Positions 23,786 through 36,081 of a stretch of 64,000 nucleotides of DNA are shown piece by piece; position 1 is the first letter of the stretch; each line of letters opens with the position of its first letter. Source of the stretch: Ianthella basta (taxonomy: Eukaryota > Porifera > Demospongiae > Verongiida > Ianthellidae); NCBI GenBank assembly GCA_964019415.1, contig OZ025872.1, forward strand, positions 7,085,322-7,149,321. The letters run 5' to 3'. The notes below the pieces were generated by a model, which saw only the letters and a list, made by a program, of their open reading frames with translations, was not told where the DNA came from and made no database searches. A program made the position numbers and the translations under genes.

Positions 23786-24315
23786 AACATCAGAATAAAA
23801 CTAATGGTATTTTATAAGTAATAATGCACACAATGTCCTGGGTCACACAAGACCAGCACAACATCCCATCAGCAAGGTCATTTGTCACTGGGCCCATTTA
23901 ACATGTAAGAGTGTAACAGTGCGAGCATTGTGGTACCTGGTATCTAATCAGTGCCATGTACCTAAACCGTCCTTGGAGCCCTAACCTTCATGCCCACTAG
24001 GTGAGCATCCTACTGCGTTAAGGATGAACAGTACCTAGTGCTGCCAGTACGAGATTATAACATTCAATTATATATCTTCATGCATCTGTAGTGTCGTGTC
24101 TTCCACATTCCCGTGGTGCTCTTGTTGTACTTGGCCTGCTGTAACTCAATGTGTTGAACCTTCATTCAATCATTCCATGTCACCTCTCTGAGCAAAAGAC
24201 ATTTGTTGTTCATAACCAGCTACCAGACTACTTGATATTATGCATTTATGCATATGCAATTTAAGCTAGGTGTGTGCACATGCACTTGTTTAGGTACGTA
24301 GCAATGTGAATATGG
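22420..24315. other. non-coding stretch
   Basis: No gene seen. It holds the long TG/TTTG tract (23537-23784) and a polypyrimidine/C-rich patch near 23110. Confidence 0.5.
23537..23784. repeat. long TG microsatellite with regular TTTG interruptions
   Basis: About 248 bases of (TG)n with TTTG punctuations at irregular 8-20 base spacing, ending in a pure (TG)n run. It gives spurious Cys-Val and His-Thr open frames on both strands. Confidence 0.97.
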
Positions 24316-25960
24316 ATGTTGACTGTCTTGGACAATAGTTTCAATGCTGTGAAAGCAACAACAGCATGGCACTAGCCTGTATATCTGTATACTGCAAGCA
24401 CAAGCAGATGGCATCACATATTGTTATATGGACAAACACACACACATGTATCAAATGCTTGCATGTGTACATGATGAAACTGGAGAAGCTACTGATTTAC
24501 AATATCACCAACACTCTAGCTGGCACCACTTGCAATGCTCTACTCATACAACGTATACTGCATTATAATCATATTAGCAGAGAAGCCTGCCTTCTCTTCT
24601 ACGGCGCCTGACCAGCCGGTCCCCAATGCCCTCAGCAACCATGATACTGGTACAGCTAGTCTTACACTGGCTAAAAATAAATAATAGCTGGTGTGATGAT
24701 TATCGGTTTAAATTCGACCATGGGACAACAGCCAATCAAGTCTGGTAAAAACCAGAAGTCAATGGGGACAATAATTAGAAAATGGTGGTCGTCCGAGAAG
24801 GAAAAAGTGGAAATGGAAGGTGACCCGCAAGATGGGTGACGTCAACCCCGCTAAAACCTGACCCTCAGGTGCCCTCAGCAACTACAGCGAGTTTGACGCC
24901 GATGGCGCAAGAAACGTGAGCAAACATAGCAAACACACAGACAGACACTTTCAGCTTTATACATTAGATGATAATTTGCTCAAGAATTGAACTACACATG
25001 TGAATGCATAAATGTATGCTAGTTCAAAGTAAGACAATACTGGAGTGTGATAAATATTACACAATTGAGTTCACAAATTCAAAATATAGCATGCATGTAT
25101 GAGCATCACTCTCATTAGCAGCAGCAAACCATGGTTACCCAAGAGGAGGCAGCTAGTGGTTCAAGCAGCGATCAAAATACACTGACCCAACATAGCCCCC
25201 CCTCATTGCTCGAGCAACATTCTGCTCAAAGAGACGTCTGTTCTGCCTCAATACCTCAGCAGCTTCTACAAGAAGTAAGGGAGTACACAGTGACACCATA
25301 CCAGTGAGCGTATGACTGCATGTCTGTATATGCACATTTGGGAGAAAGGCATGCAGGAGGGACTCAACTATCCATATGTGGTAGGACTTCAGAAATAACA
25401 AGGGTTGAAATGTCTCTCTTGCTATATATAAGAACAGCTGCAGCTCTGGTAGTGTACAGCAGTTACAAGTGCAAGGGATGCTACAGCAGCAGTGAATACC
25501 GTAAACATAAACAGTTTGTGGTGGAAATATTTTATATGGTGGCCCACAAGGACATTCCCTAAAGGGAGTGAATCAGCTGGCCTAAAAGCACTTTAGCTGA
25601 AACAACCCAGACGGGCCAACCTATAACTGCTTCAGGCAAAATGACCAAATAATACAGTGCAGGCTGCACCAGACAGGGCATTCACGTAACCACAAAGCTG
25701 ACCAGGTGACAGTTAAATGGCTGATCACATGACAACCTATGACACGAATAAAGAGTAAGTAGCAAGAGTTATTTGCACCTGATTGTAGCTCTACCTGGAT
25801 TAGTGCACAGTTATATTTCAATCTATTTTTGTTACTCCAGATGCATTGATTTCTGCGGACTTTCAAACACTCCTGCAAACTTCCATCAGAATTGATGAGA
25901 TAATTACAGTTATGTATGAGCTGGTGGAGGACCATTAAAGTGTTTCCAAACCACGAAGAG
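24316..25960. repeat. segmental duplication, proximal copy (partner 62868-64000)
   Basis: It starts at GATGTTGACTGTCTTGGACA and is nearly identical to 62868 onward, in the same orientation and about 38.5 kb apart. The proximal copy carries an extra segment of about 395 bp (roughly 24575-24968), ending in CTTTCAGCTTTATACATTAG, that is absent from the distal copy, so it is a later insertion here or a deletion there. The segment includes the last exon of UBE2M. Confidence 0.9.
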
Positions 25961-28900
25961 AGTTCTCCCAAGATAGTAGTAACGTTGCAGGTACAGTAGT
26001 ACATATGTTGGTTACTTTCACTATACATAGATACTAACACCTATGCTTTCAATACCTATAGTTACTGCTGAAAGTTGTGCTGTAGCAATAAACTATTGTT
26101 CACTGAATCTTTCATTCTCAGCAGTATCCTCTATTTGAAATAAATAGGTGTATTGGAGCATGCAAAGGTTCTGCAAAAGCAGCAGACGACGACAGCTCAA
26201 CAGGACACACCAACAAGTTCAAATACAACCAGTTCAATCCAGGTATGTCTATTTGTGTGTCTAATTTCTAGTATTGCTTCTGCTAGCTCATGCATATAAG
26301 CAATCCAAATCTACTCATTGGATGTTGGTACTGTATGTTGTGAATGATCCAGGTGAACTACTTTCTGGCAGTTGTTGGACAGGAGAACAAGACTGGTAAA
26401 GGTGGAAAGAGCAGTATGGTTCCAGGTCCCATTAGCTTCAGCCATTCTCAAGTTTCAAAGCTAGCAGCAGAGGCTTTGGGCTTCATCACAGCATGTGATG
26501 ATATCTCACTTTATCAACAGAGAGGCAGGAAGGTTGAGGCCAAACCTGGATGGTCTTCTCTTGCCTCAGCCCTCTTCCCTCAGCCACAAAGTCATGTCTT
26601 CTCTCGCCTCAGCCACATGATCATGTATTGACACTGCCACCCAATGCTTCACTGGAATAGCTGCTACAGAGCACAGCTATGCCCACAGTATTGGACAATT
26701 TCCAGTAGAAATATTTTGACGTAACATGCACTGTGATATTTCCACACAAATCTCATCCATACATGTAAATGGCTCTTCCATGAAATTTATCACCCACAAA
26801 AATTTGCATTTACAGTAGTTGTTGGAGTACAGAAGTGATAATGAAGAGGCCTTGCTAGATGCCATTAGTGACTACTTCACCGTACTCAACAAGGTAGAGG
26901 ACATGAAGCAACAATGACAATGAATATACGTAGCAATGCCAATGACAAGCTAACTAATGTTCTACCATGTCGTGGTGACTTCATTTGCAATACACATACA
27001 GTAGTACACACATTTGTGGGAAGCAATTGGGGTAAATGTTTAGGCTCATTCTCCCACTGCACAAAGCCTAATTTTGGAGTAAGCCTATCTCAGGAACAGG
27101 AGCAGCTATCAAAGGACAATATGCATGTGCAACAGAGGACTCATCACTATACTTTGATATAATATCAGATGTCATGCTGATGTCTATATCGGAATATGCC
27201 CAATAAAAAGTGGATACTCCAATATAGATTAACAGAGTGCTTTTGGCTAAACTACACAAACAGTGGTTAAGAACAATGACAATAAGCACAGACTGGACCC
27301 TTTCCCTAATCCTTACACATATACCACTTCAGCAGATCTGTGTTTGAGCAACAAGCACAGCATGAATGGTACATACATATATAGCATATCCAGTAATGGA
27401 TTTGAAAAGTGAAGACTTTCAACACCTGATATATACCTGCACATGCAGTATATGAATACGAACAAAGCACCCACTATGCCACTTAACATATGTACCTTTA
27501 TTTAGGGGATCATCTGCATTAGGTTCCTTCAGAATCCAGACAAGAAGGTAAGGATGGAGGAGTTGTAAGGTTGAGCACATGGAAGAGAGAACAATAAGGC
27601 AATGTTGAGGCAAGGTACAAAACTTGGAACAAATAGCAGCAGTGTACTGAATGGGCACAACTTCTCACAGGACCAGACTTGTGCAGACAGCAAATTTTCA
27701 CTTTTTACACTGAGTTGATTTGTTGAGTTGATTAATTCATTCATGAATGGCTACTGCACAGTAAAACTGTGACAGGTTAGCCCCATGAGAATCTAAGCCC
27801 AACAGGTAGTAGTAGGTGCCTGGTAGATAAACTTACAAGAAAAAGAAATTGAAGTCCATAAACAATGGAATTGATTGTTAGAACAGGTTTCCAGTCTTCC
27901 CTGGAAAATAGAAGTGTATCAACAAACATAAGGTACAGTGCATCCACAAGCCAACTAAATGACACTGTAATACAGCACAGGTCATATACGTATAGTGCTG
28001 CCATTACAATTGCAAACATCAGAAACTGTCATCAAAGAATGAAGAAATTAGCAGCAACATACGTATATTGGTATAAAAAATTCTTGAGATGCTCTAACCA
28101 TGCCAGTGCAATTGTACAAAACTCAATCTACAACTGTACACAGAGCGAAAATATCCTGGGGCATAGCCAGCAAGTTTAAAGGCTTTCCATTATCATACAT
28201 ATTACGATTCACTGCACAAGCAATAAAATGAGGAAATTGTATCACTACATCATCAAAATGGCCACCTCGTGCAAGGTGTGCAACTTAGTAAACTGCAGAC
28301 TACAAATTGTACACCACATACAGTCACAGACACACAGGCTCAGTGCACACTTGGACTCACCTTAAAATATTGAGGCAGATATTTCCCTCCAAATCAATAT
28401 TGGGATGATACAGCTGTAATCGGCAATAGAGGGAGGGATCACGTTAGGAGAAGCTATAGTACAGGGTAAGGGTTACTCCTTACTTTAGTCTCACACTTCA
28501 CTTTTGGTGCCTCATGTGGGTAGCCCTGGCCAATCTGCAGAGGTGCACACAAACTTATGAAGTGGACATGATGCCAATGTGTAAGCATAGTGTGGAAGCA
28601 TGCACACACACATACTGTACATCAGTTGCACACTCATACTGATGATGCACACACACACACACACACGCCACACAAATGTGGCACACAAGCAATCACTTCA
28701 AACTCGCAAACAAATGACAAATGTACTTGCCTTAAAGTCAAACACAAATTTTCCATTCCTGTAGAATCCCTATGAAATAGAGACAACATGATCAGAGATC
28801 AATTCTAGTGTGGCTAGCAAATGGTAACTCTAAACTGCTTTGCTAAATGGCCACAAATGGTGGAAATAGTCAATACCATATGTTCTGTAGACAAATTAGC

Positions 28901-31900
28901 CAAGCAGAAGGAATCCTTAATGTGCTCTTGCAGTGTACTTTTGCTAGAGCATTAACAATCTTACTATCACAATAATCCTAAAATTGACACTGCACTAATG
29001 ACAACCATTCAATTTGGTCTTACAGTATACAACATCAGTACAGTAGTGTCTCGGCATGGTCTGAGTGTCACTGTCTGTGATGCATTTCTCCAGTACCTCA
29101 TCTGGTGTGATTACAAGCTTGAAGTGCAAGAGATCATCCTTGTCAGGGAACTTGGTCTCACATGTCTTGGGAAGATTCAGTTCTGCAAGGTCTAAGGGGT
29201 ATGCATGCATTAGTTTGTGGACCGTTGGGACTACTTGGCACTTGCTGAGTGAGCTTCCACTATGTCATATAGGCAGTGATAAACCAGTATTAGAGAGGTT
29301 TAGCACAGCGTAAAATGAAATGTAATAGGCTTGTTCCAATTGGTGCAAAAAAAATCGAACGTACGAAGTAACGTTTTCGCCGTAGAAAGCTCGGTAACTA
29401 TGTATAGTTGCAACGTTGTTGCTCTTCCTTTTTCAAGGCGTGTTATATCACTTGCACTCAGTTCGGCATGGATAGTTCACCTACTTCTGCCTCTTATGTC
29501 CTGCCTCCATCTCCAACCTCAGTGTGTTCGAGTCCCTTGTATTTAGACAGTCACCAGAAGTCGTCATGGGTGCACTTTCAGGCTGGAGATGACGCGTTGT
29601 TGCTCCATGAAGTCGTGGCAGTTGAGCATCCCTTTGTTCGCAGCTCGTCTTGTTGGGTAGACATATCAGCCACTCTACAGAAAGACTTCCCTACGAAATT
29701 CGCTAAGGTCACTGCCCAAACTCTAAGGGAGCGCGTGACTAATTTGATGGAGGCTTTTCTGAGCACAGATGCGAGGCAGCGTAAACAGAGTGGAACAGAG
29801 GAAGAGTTCAGAGAGAGGGAGCAGTTACTTGAGTCCCTCCGTGAAAAAATTGCAGAGAGGGACATGGCCAAGCACAATGCTGCTGCTGCCAGGAAGAAGG
29901 AGAAGGAAGACAAAGATGAAGGAGAACAACTGTGGCAGGATGCTCTTCTAACACTGAAGAGCAACAAGAGCAGGCAAAACAATGGACCACCAGGAAAAAA
30001 GATGAAGCTAGATATGGAAAAGGTATGGAAATAAAAGGAGATGAAGGATGCAGAACTGAAGCTACGGCAGAGGGAGCTAGAGTTAAGGGAGCGTGAGTTG
30101 GCACTGCAAGAGCAGAAGGCTAAGCAGCTAAGCAAGCTGATGCAGTTCAGCAACAAAGTATGGCCCAGATCGGCCAAATGCAGACACTTATGCAGAAGCA
30201 GATGCAGCAAATGACTCAACTCATTAGTTTTCTTGCCAGGAAGTAGCTATACTCCACGGAACTGTGTAACAAACATGCAGGCAGTATGTATAGCTTATAT
30301 TATTATGTATGATTTGTTTAGTGTACATGCAGTTTCTTGATTCCGTGGTTGTGTTGTGTGTAGGGCAGCAATCAATTACATAACCATTACATACCAGTTC
30401 TTCAGGCATTCTCCTGTAGTATAGCAGCATCATATCTGCGTCCTTCCACAGGCCCAAGTAAATGCACCATAATTCCAAATGGGGACATAACAGTCTGAAA
30501 TTTTAAGCATGAACACATTTATGACCACTATAGAAAAGATGTTGATCTTGAATTGGTCTTGGAATGGGCCTGACCTTTCCATCAATAAAGCCCCAGACTT
30601 GCAGCAATGGGCAGTGCCTCAGCACAGCTTCAGCACCCTCTTCAAGATGGGCATCTGTAAGCCAAGCAGCAGGCAATATGTCCTGAAGATGATGCCACTT
30701 CTCGTAAAAGAAGTCCAACAGTAAATTGGTGATGACACTAAGCTCTGACATACCTTGTCCGAAGATGTCCTCCATGTCTTCCAAATGGTTTGGATAAGCA
30801 AGCCTACGCAATAAAATACACAGACCATCCAATCTAGTGCAACGTGTTCTATTGCTTGCTACCAGTTCCTCTGGAAGACCAAGAGCTATTACAAGTCCAG
30901 GTATGTAGTCCTTTTCAAATCTAAACTATGACTTGTACTGCTTTGACATCAAGCTTTCGAAATCCAACCGCTTCCCGTGTCTGGCATGTCTTTCAGCCCT
31001 CGCAGCACACTCCCTCGACCGTTTCTCCAATTCTGGGAGCAGAATCAGGTCTTTGCCAGTAGTTAGCAAGCAAATTGCATGCAAAATGCACATGGTTCAT
31101 GTGCATACATTCCTACTTATGTGAGTAAACACACAAGCATAAAGGCACTTTTCACAGTTGTTAGTGAACTTCGAACCTGTGAAATGACCCAAAATTGTTC
31201 TGGACTGAAGACTCAAGAAAAGGTAATGAGATCGCCATGAATGTTTTCTTGCTTTCATTCATATTCCCATTTTACCTTGGTACCAAATTGACACCAGTCA
31301 GAGTCAAAAGACACCAGCTAGATAAACCACACTGCCATAAAGTACATCATTAGACAACGTGGAGACAATGTGGCAAGTAGCAGAATTTCATCCATGCAAG
31401 TAGTACTTTATGCTCACAAGCTTATAGAATGGCTAGGTATCTTCAATCACTACTGTATGCAGTCGTGTCGTGCAATTCTGCTCGGAACTCTTTATTGCAT
31501 AGTCAATAACACATTGCCAAAACTCCTTTCAATACTACAAGGTTAGTCAACAAATCCATCAATTCCACTAAATTGCACTGCTACTAACTGTGCTTTAACT
31601 TCACATAACGATCCGTGTATTATGAACAAAAGCCTAGCAACAAATGTACAGTACTATACGGTGTATATAATGCTTTTACTTTTCACAGGGTTAAACGTTC
31701 GTGGTTTTCGCAGATCAGCAACCAGCCACTTAAGTTCCATCCCACAAAACTTACACAAGGTTTTAGGTATCCTGCCTGAGACTCAACAGCCGCATAAGTA
31801 AAAATGAGAAAATCATATAACTTGTGAAGCATGAAGTTTAACCCCAAGAAAGTTAAGGTGTACACGTACAGTAGTAAACTCTTGCACTGCACACCTGAGG

Positions 31901-32121
31901 CCCTTTTGTAAATACGACAGATACACACTTCCTTTCTCTTTTATATGTACATAATGACCAATAGCAGTTCGTACTGCCAATACAACAACTGGTATCTAGT
32001 TATCACACAACTTACCTTTGGTGACTCTGAGCTGTGCAGCTGAGGCCCTTTTGCTTCCCCCACTGGGGGTTGAAGAAGAACCATCCTTGCCTTGAGGCTT
32101 CAATGAGTACAACTTAATCAT
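25153..32121 (-). CDS. UBE2M: NEDD8-conjugating enzyme E2 UBE2M (Ubc12)
   Basis: Eight exons join by phase: 32121-32016, 29191-29097, 28769-28731, 28534-28484, 28413-28361, 27900-27837, 27526-27496, 25265-25153. The total of 552 nt gives 183 residues plus stop, exactly the human UBE2M length. The start MIKLYSLK and [10 protein letters not shown] form the N-terminal tail that in the family docks on the NEDD8 E1 (UBA3) and DCN1. The core has LNLPKTC, VITPDEGFY, the [10 protein letters not shown] stretch with the active-site Cys at residue 110 ([11 protein letters not shown]), and the ending [15 protein letters not shown]. The enzyme receives NEDD8 from the E1 and passes it to cullins, acting in nucleus and cytosol. 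Exon 3 ends in a GC donor (AAG|GCAAGT). Intron 1 (2.8 kb) contains a dead Harbinger transposon and intron 7 (2.2 kb) contains plus-strand exon-like stretches. All core residues are intact, so it is probably functional. Confidence 0.95.
26148..26631 (+). CDS. exon-like stretches on the opposite strand inside UBE2M intron 7
   Basis: Two open stretches join in phase: 26148-26242 (AG acceptor; [20 protein letters not shown]... ending at CAG|GTATGT) and 26353-26631 (after GATCCAG; starts [20 protein letters not shown], ends at a TGA). A third open stretch at about 26824-26916 ([20 protein letters not shown]) follows a TTTGCATTTACAG acceptor. The composition is protein-like and Gln/Thr/Ser-rich at the start. 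No family recognised. It could be a nested gene, a gene fragment or mobile-element coding sequence. Confidence 0.3.
29468..30246 (+). pseudogene. Harbinger-associated MYB/SANT-like protein, broken
   Basis: ATG at 29468 opens 188 codons: a Ser/Pro-rich start, a helical region with [16 protein letters not shown] and [13 protein letters not shown] resembling the MYB/SANT-like partner protein of PIF/Harbinger transposons, then a long charged coiled coil ([27 protein letters not shown]). A stop at 30032-30034 interrupts the coil, the frame continues beyond it, and a frameshift near 30.13 kb is needed to reach the Gln/Met-rich end at 30246. It sits divergent to the transposase remnant, the usual two-gene Harbinger arrangement. 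It is therefore a decayed transposon gene, not a host gene, unless the truncated 188-residue form has been kept. Confidence 0.7.
30390..31064 (-). pseudogene. PIF/Harbinger transposase (HARBI1-like), broken
   Basis: Minus-strand frame pieces contain [41 protein letters not shown] and [14 protein letters not shown], the hallmark blocks of the Harbinger DDE transposase (the GF-I-DG-T block carries the first catalytic Asp). An in-frame TAG lies near 30.927 kb upstream of [12 protein letters not shown] one-base deletion directly after VHA shifts the frame before the [17 protein letters not shown] block, which ends in a stop. The C-terminal catalytic part is not visible. The copy is dead and sits in UBE2M intron 1. 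The terminal inverted repeats were not found by eye. Confidence 0.8.
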
Positions 32122-32548
32122 ATTCTGCCACCTAACCTACACAGACATATAACATATCCATTATTATGAACAACGTTAACAGCGTTCAGAGCAGTGTGCT
32201 GTGTGCATCTTGTAACAAACTTACTCTTACTAACTAAACATACCTATTATAAATTTCAATTTACACAAGGAATAATAACGAGGGCATGCATTAAAATAAA
32301 GCCTCACTGAGGTGCATACAGGACAAGAATGACCAGAAACAAAAGCGATAGAGCATTTAGGCGAATATAGCTACCTTTTCCCTATGCTGATTTGTGTGTG
32401 TGACAGAAAGAGGGGACATACAGCAAGCTGGACTAATCCTGAATCATCTGAAATAAACACGTGTGTTAATCATGAAGGGGCATAGAGTAAGTAGCCAGCA
32501 TGTGGATATTCAACAACAAGAACATCACATACACTGATACAAAATTCT

Positions 32549-34560
32549 TGAGCAAGACACAACTGGTAATGATAAATCAAATGCAGGACATTTCAACCCG
32601 GAGGTCTTTGTCAACTGCGTACAGAATAAGGGGGTGAGGTGAGAGGTGGCTATTTATAACAATAGGGTAATAACACCAAAGACTCTTTAGTACACAAAAT
32701 ACTGTGACCTGATTGGTCAAGTTACAAAACCAGGGATAAACAAGTCTTATCTCTCCCAATAGGCGATCCCTGAACGATGGTCCACCCTGGACCAACACTG
32801 TACAGAGGCCACTAGACGTGTGTATCGGGACACAAAGGAGAGACAGATCAGTCGGCTTACCCAACTCACAGCCCAGCAGGTTAACCAACAATCTAATTAA
32901 TTGTAGCTCTAGACCGCTCACACCAAGTGAAGAGGAGGTCCTGGCCCTAGGTATGTCCTTTGCGATCGCCCCATCACGTATCCCGCATGAGGAAGTCATT
33001 GCAGCAACTGAAGCCCTAGCTCACATGTTAGACCAACAGACGAAGGACACCCCGAGACTCGAAACTGGTGGAGCCCTCCAGAATGCCAAGTCCCCTAAGC
33101 CTAACTTATCCCATCACTAATACCAGGCCCTTGTGGACCTGCACAAGGATGATCATTGTGCCAGCTGACAAGGGCAGAGCTACAGTAGTGCTCAGTAAGG
33201 AAAAGTATATCCAGAAGATGAGACAGATCACTGATGATGATTCGAAGTACCATATCCTACAAAAAGACCCAACTGTGAAGACTGAGAACAAAATCTCTGA
33301 TGCATTGAAGCGGCTGAAGCAGAAGGGATACATTGATGATAAGCTCCATGATCGTCTTACCCCACACTACTCCAACCCTCCACAATTGTAGAGCCTACTC
33401 AAGATCCACAAGGAAGGTGTACCAATGCAACCTATTGTGTCAGCTGTGCGTTCTCTGTGGTATAGACTTGCAAAGGAACTGGCACATATCTTCCCCCCAC
33501 TGACAGGCCACAATGGATACGCAGTGAAGAGCTCAACAGAATTTGTGGATAAGATTTGAGAAGTACAGAGAACACTCCAGCACCACATGGCGAGTTTTGA
33601 TGTGAAGAACCTCCTTACTCAGGTGCCTATTGAGGAGGCACTCAGAGTTACAGAGGAGAGACTCACCAATGACCAATCCCTCTCTGAGAGAACTAGCAAC
33701 CCAGCATCACAGCTGGTGGAACTCGTTGAACTTTGCTTACAATCCTCTTACTTTCAATTTGAAGATTCCTTTGAACAACCAACACCCTAACATCCAGTTT
33801 ACCATGGAAGAGGAGAGTGGATGCAAGCTAGCCTTCCTCAATGTCCTTGTTGCCAGGAAGGATGAGAGATTACTGACGTCTGTTTAACGGAAACCAACAC
33901 ACACAGAGAGATACATTCCCTTCAACTCCCACCACCACCGGAAGACTATCACTGGTGTGCTGAGAAGCATGAGGGATTAAGCACATTGCATTTGTGACCC
34001 TTCCACCAAGCCACAGGAGCTACACCACCTAGAAACGTTTTTAAAGCCAATGGTTTTCCCCCAGATCTGGTGAAGAAGACACTCCAGGTCCCTCCCAAGT
34101 CGGCCCCTCCCCCCACCAACGAAAGACCCCTAAACAGAGAAGCCACAGAAGACCTGCGAATCCCCTATGTACATGGTCTGGAGTGGTCTGGAGTGGTGTA
34201 GCAGATCTCCTGCAGCAACTGTGATCATGTTTACACAGGGGAGTCGAAGAGAACTCTGACAGTACGTATGATGGAGCACAAACGGGCCGTGAAGATGAGT
34301 GAACCTAATAATGGCATTGCGGTCCATGTGGCGAAGAGTCAACACAGTATCGATTGGCCAGGAGCCAAGGTTGTGAGAACAGTGCAAGGGTACTGGGAAA
34401 GGAGAATGATGGAAGCTATTGAAATCAGGAGAAGCAAGAGGTCCATGAACCTAGACAAGGGCTTACTACCCCCCTCACTCTGGAGCCCAGTATTGGACCA
34501 AACGTAACATTACCGCCCACCTTCCATCTATCCTTTGTTCCTTTAATTTACTTTCACATC
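32549..34560 (+). mobile_element. Penelope-like retroelement, internally deleted
   Basis: Plus-strand fragments give an N-terminal region (32.79-33.1 kb), reverse-transcriptase finger blocks (IIVPADKGRATVVLSKEKY; LLKIHKEGVPMQPIVSAVRS; MASFDVKNLLTQVPIEEAL; CLQSSYFQFED), a thumb-side block (NIQFTMEEESGCKLAFLNVL) and a C-terminal GIY-YIG-type nuclease (SCSNCDHVYTGESKRTL; MMEHKRAVKM; WPGAKVV). In-frame stops occur at 33389-33391 and near 33557. The stretch that should carry the palm motif with the catalytic YVDD box is missing between about 33775 and 33795: the sequence jumps from the block after YFQFE straight to the NIQFTMEEE block. The element cannot encode an active polymerase. Its left edge shares the terminal block seen at 20.47 kb. 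Confidence 0.85.
32590..32628 (-). ncRNA. degenerate hammerhead-ribozyme-like motif in the Penelope end
   Basis: On the minus strand, GACAAAGACCTCCGGGTTGAAA has the shape of hammerhead stem II (GACC/GGGT with a short loop) followed by the GAAA box. The preceding core should be CUGANGA but reads TTGACAA, two positions off. Penelope-like elements are known to carry hammerheads in their terminal repeats, so this is most likely an inactivated copy. It is antisense to the reverse-transcriptase frame. Confidence 0.35.
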
Positions 34561-36081
34561 TGTATCTACACAGTGTCTACATCTACAAGAAGGGATGCAA
34601 CTTTCTTGAAAAGACAGTTGCAGCATTGGCCATGCCTCCTGTGGCAGCAAGTAGCAGTGGAGCCAATGAGCCATGTTCCAGCTCTCGGACCCTCTGAACA
34701 CGTAAGCCCCTTCTTTTCTTTCCCATGCTGGCAGAAGCAGGAGGCCAAAGGAAGATTAGCCTTGCTTGGCGCAAAGGGTTGAATACCAGACTGTCAAAAA
34801 TGCGCTCTGATAGCAGTCTCTCTATCATTTCCGGAAATTACCGCCCTTAACATGTATTTTAATACTTCAAGGTCTGGGCTCCAACGACGCAGTTACTGGT
34901 TAGAATCAGGTAGAGAAATCTACAAAAGTGGATACACTTTCCCATAAGGCTAACCACTTGTAGCTTGTGTCGTTGTTTCACACAACGTTGTAGCCAATGA
35001 ACACGGAATTACCCCATAACCTTATGAATCCCAAAACAGTATTTACATAGCATCTCCTGACACCATAACAACTCAGAACACACACAATTCGTAACGTGCT
35101 ACCACGGATAACACAAGGGAACAGTTACATTCGCTCTTCCCAAGCCAGGTTACAATCACAGCCAACAACTGACTCACCTCAAACGCAACGCGAATTTGTT
35201 TACTTCTGTAGTACAAGTTACAGCGACGTGATTCACTATATAAATTGGTTGCATGTTTACATCAGAAAGAAGATGGCGGCGTAAGTGGGTGCTCGCACAG
35301 TCCACACGGCACAGACACACGAGAGCCTCGTCCCCAGCCCAATTCCGGCTGCCATTTAGTGTCCATGCATAGGACGTATACTTGCCCCCCCCCCTCCCCC
35401 CCCCCCTTGAGGGATTTTCTAAATACAGCACTGCACATGTTCACAAACTCTGTGTCTGCTATATAATGACTCATTCATTATGATGAGGGAGCATCAGTCT
35501 GCACAACAGTTTCATAACGACTGCTCTCTTGCACCACTGAGTGGTGGGAGTACAACTCAGATACTGGTCTGTGTGAGTGGCTTAGCTGTATGCAGAGGTG
35601 CTTGATAGTGTCCATGACCACCTGAACAGTATCAACCCTAACATCTAGCTAGTCCACAGTGGAGAAGGAATTAGACAGGAAGCTCTTTTTCCTACATGGA
35701 CATCCACTTGATTCAACAAGAAGTCAGCTCCATAAATTTCTGTGTATCACACAACACACCCTCACATGCAGACATATAGCTAGCTACTGCTGCTGGAGTC
35801 ATGGCACATCCAACACCCCATCAGGCCCTCAGTAAAGGAAGGGCACTATGCCAGGACTCGATGCTGTACTGCAGGACTAGTTAACCATGTAACCAGTGTT
35901 CAAGGTATTCCATCAATTCTTTTCTTATATTTATTTACCATGGCTAACAAGTAGAATGTGTCTAGATTGGCCCAATGCCTTTCCTTGCAATAAATGTAAT
36001 GTGAGAACGCTGCCTGGTCCAGAGGGGTGCAACAGAATGCATGTAATGCAATGTAATACCATCTAGTAGGAATGAATGATG
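34561..36081. other. no gene seen; possible promoter at 35.27 kb
   Basis: AAGATGGCGGC followed by GTAAGT occurs at 35269-35285: the motif fits a YY1-type initiator/start context with a splice donor, so a tiny first exon is possible. No downstream exon was found. A C-rich tract lies at 35387-35406. The rest is featureless. Confidence 0.25.

Noticed and set aside
23467..23821. Long open frames of repeated Cys-Val (plus) and His-Thr (minus)
   Set aside because: They are translations of the TG/TTTG microsatellite in all frames, with no coding signal.
24366..24611. 81-codon plus-strand frame, also open at 62917-63138
   Set aside because: It is open in both duplicate copies, but these are nearly identical DNA so this is not independent evidence; no start, splice or domain support, and it diverges at the insertion.
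29578..30219. 213-codon minus-strand frame, Ser/Leu/Cys-rich
   Set aside because: It is the antisense shadow of the Harbinger MYB-like coiled-coil gene.
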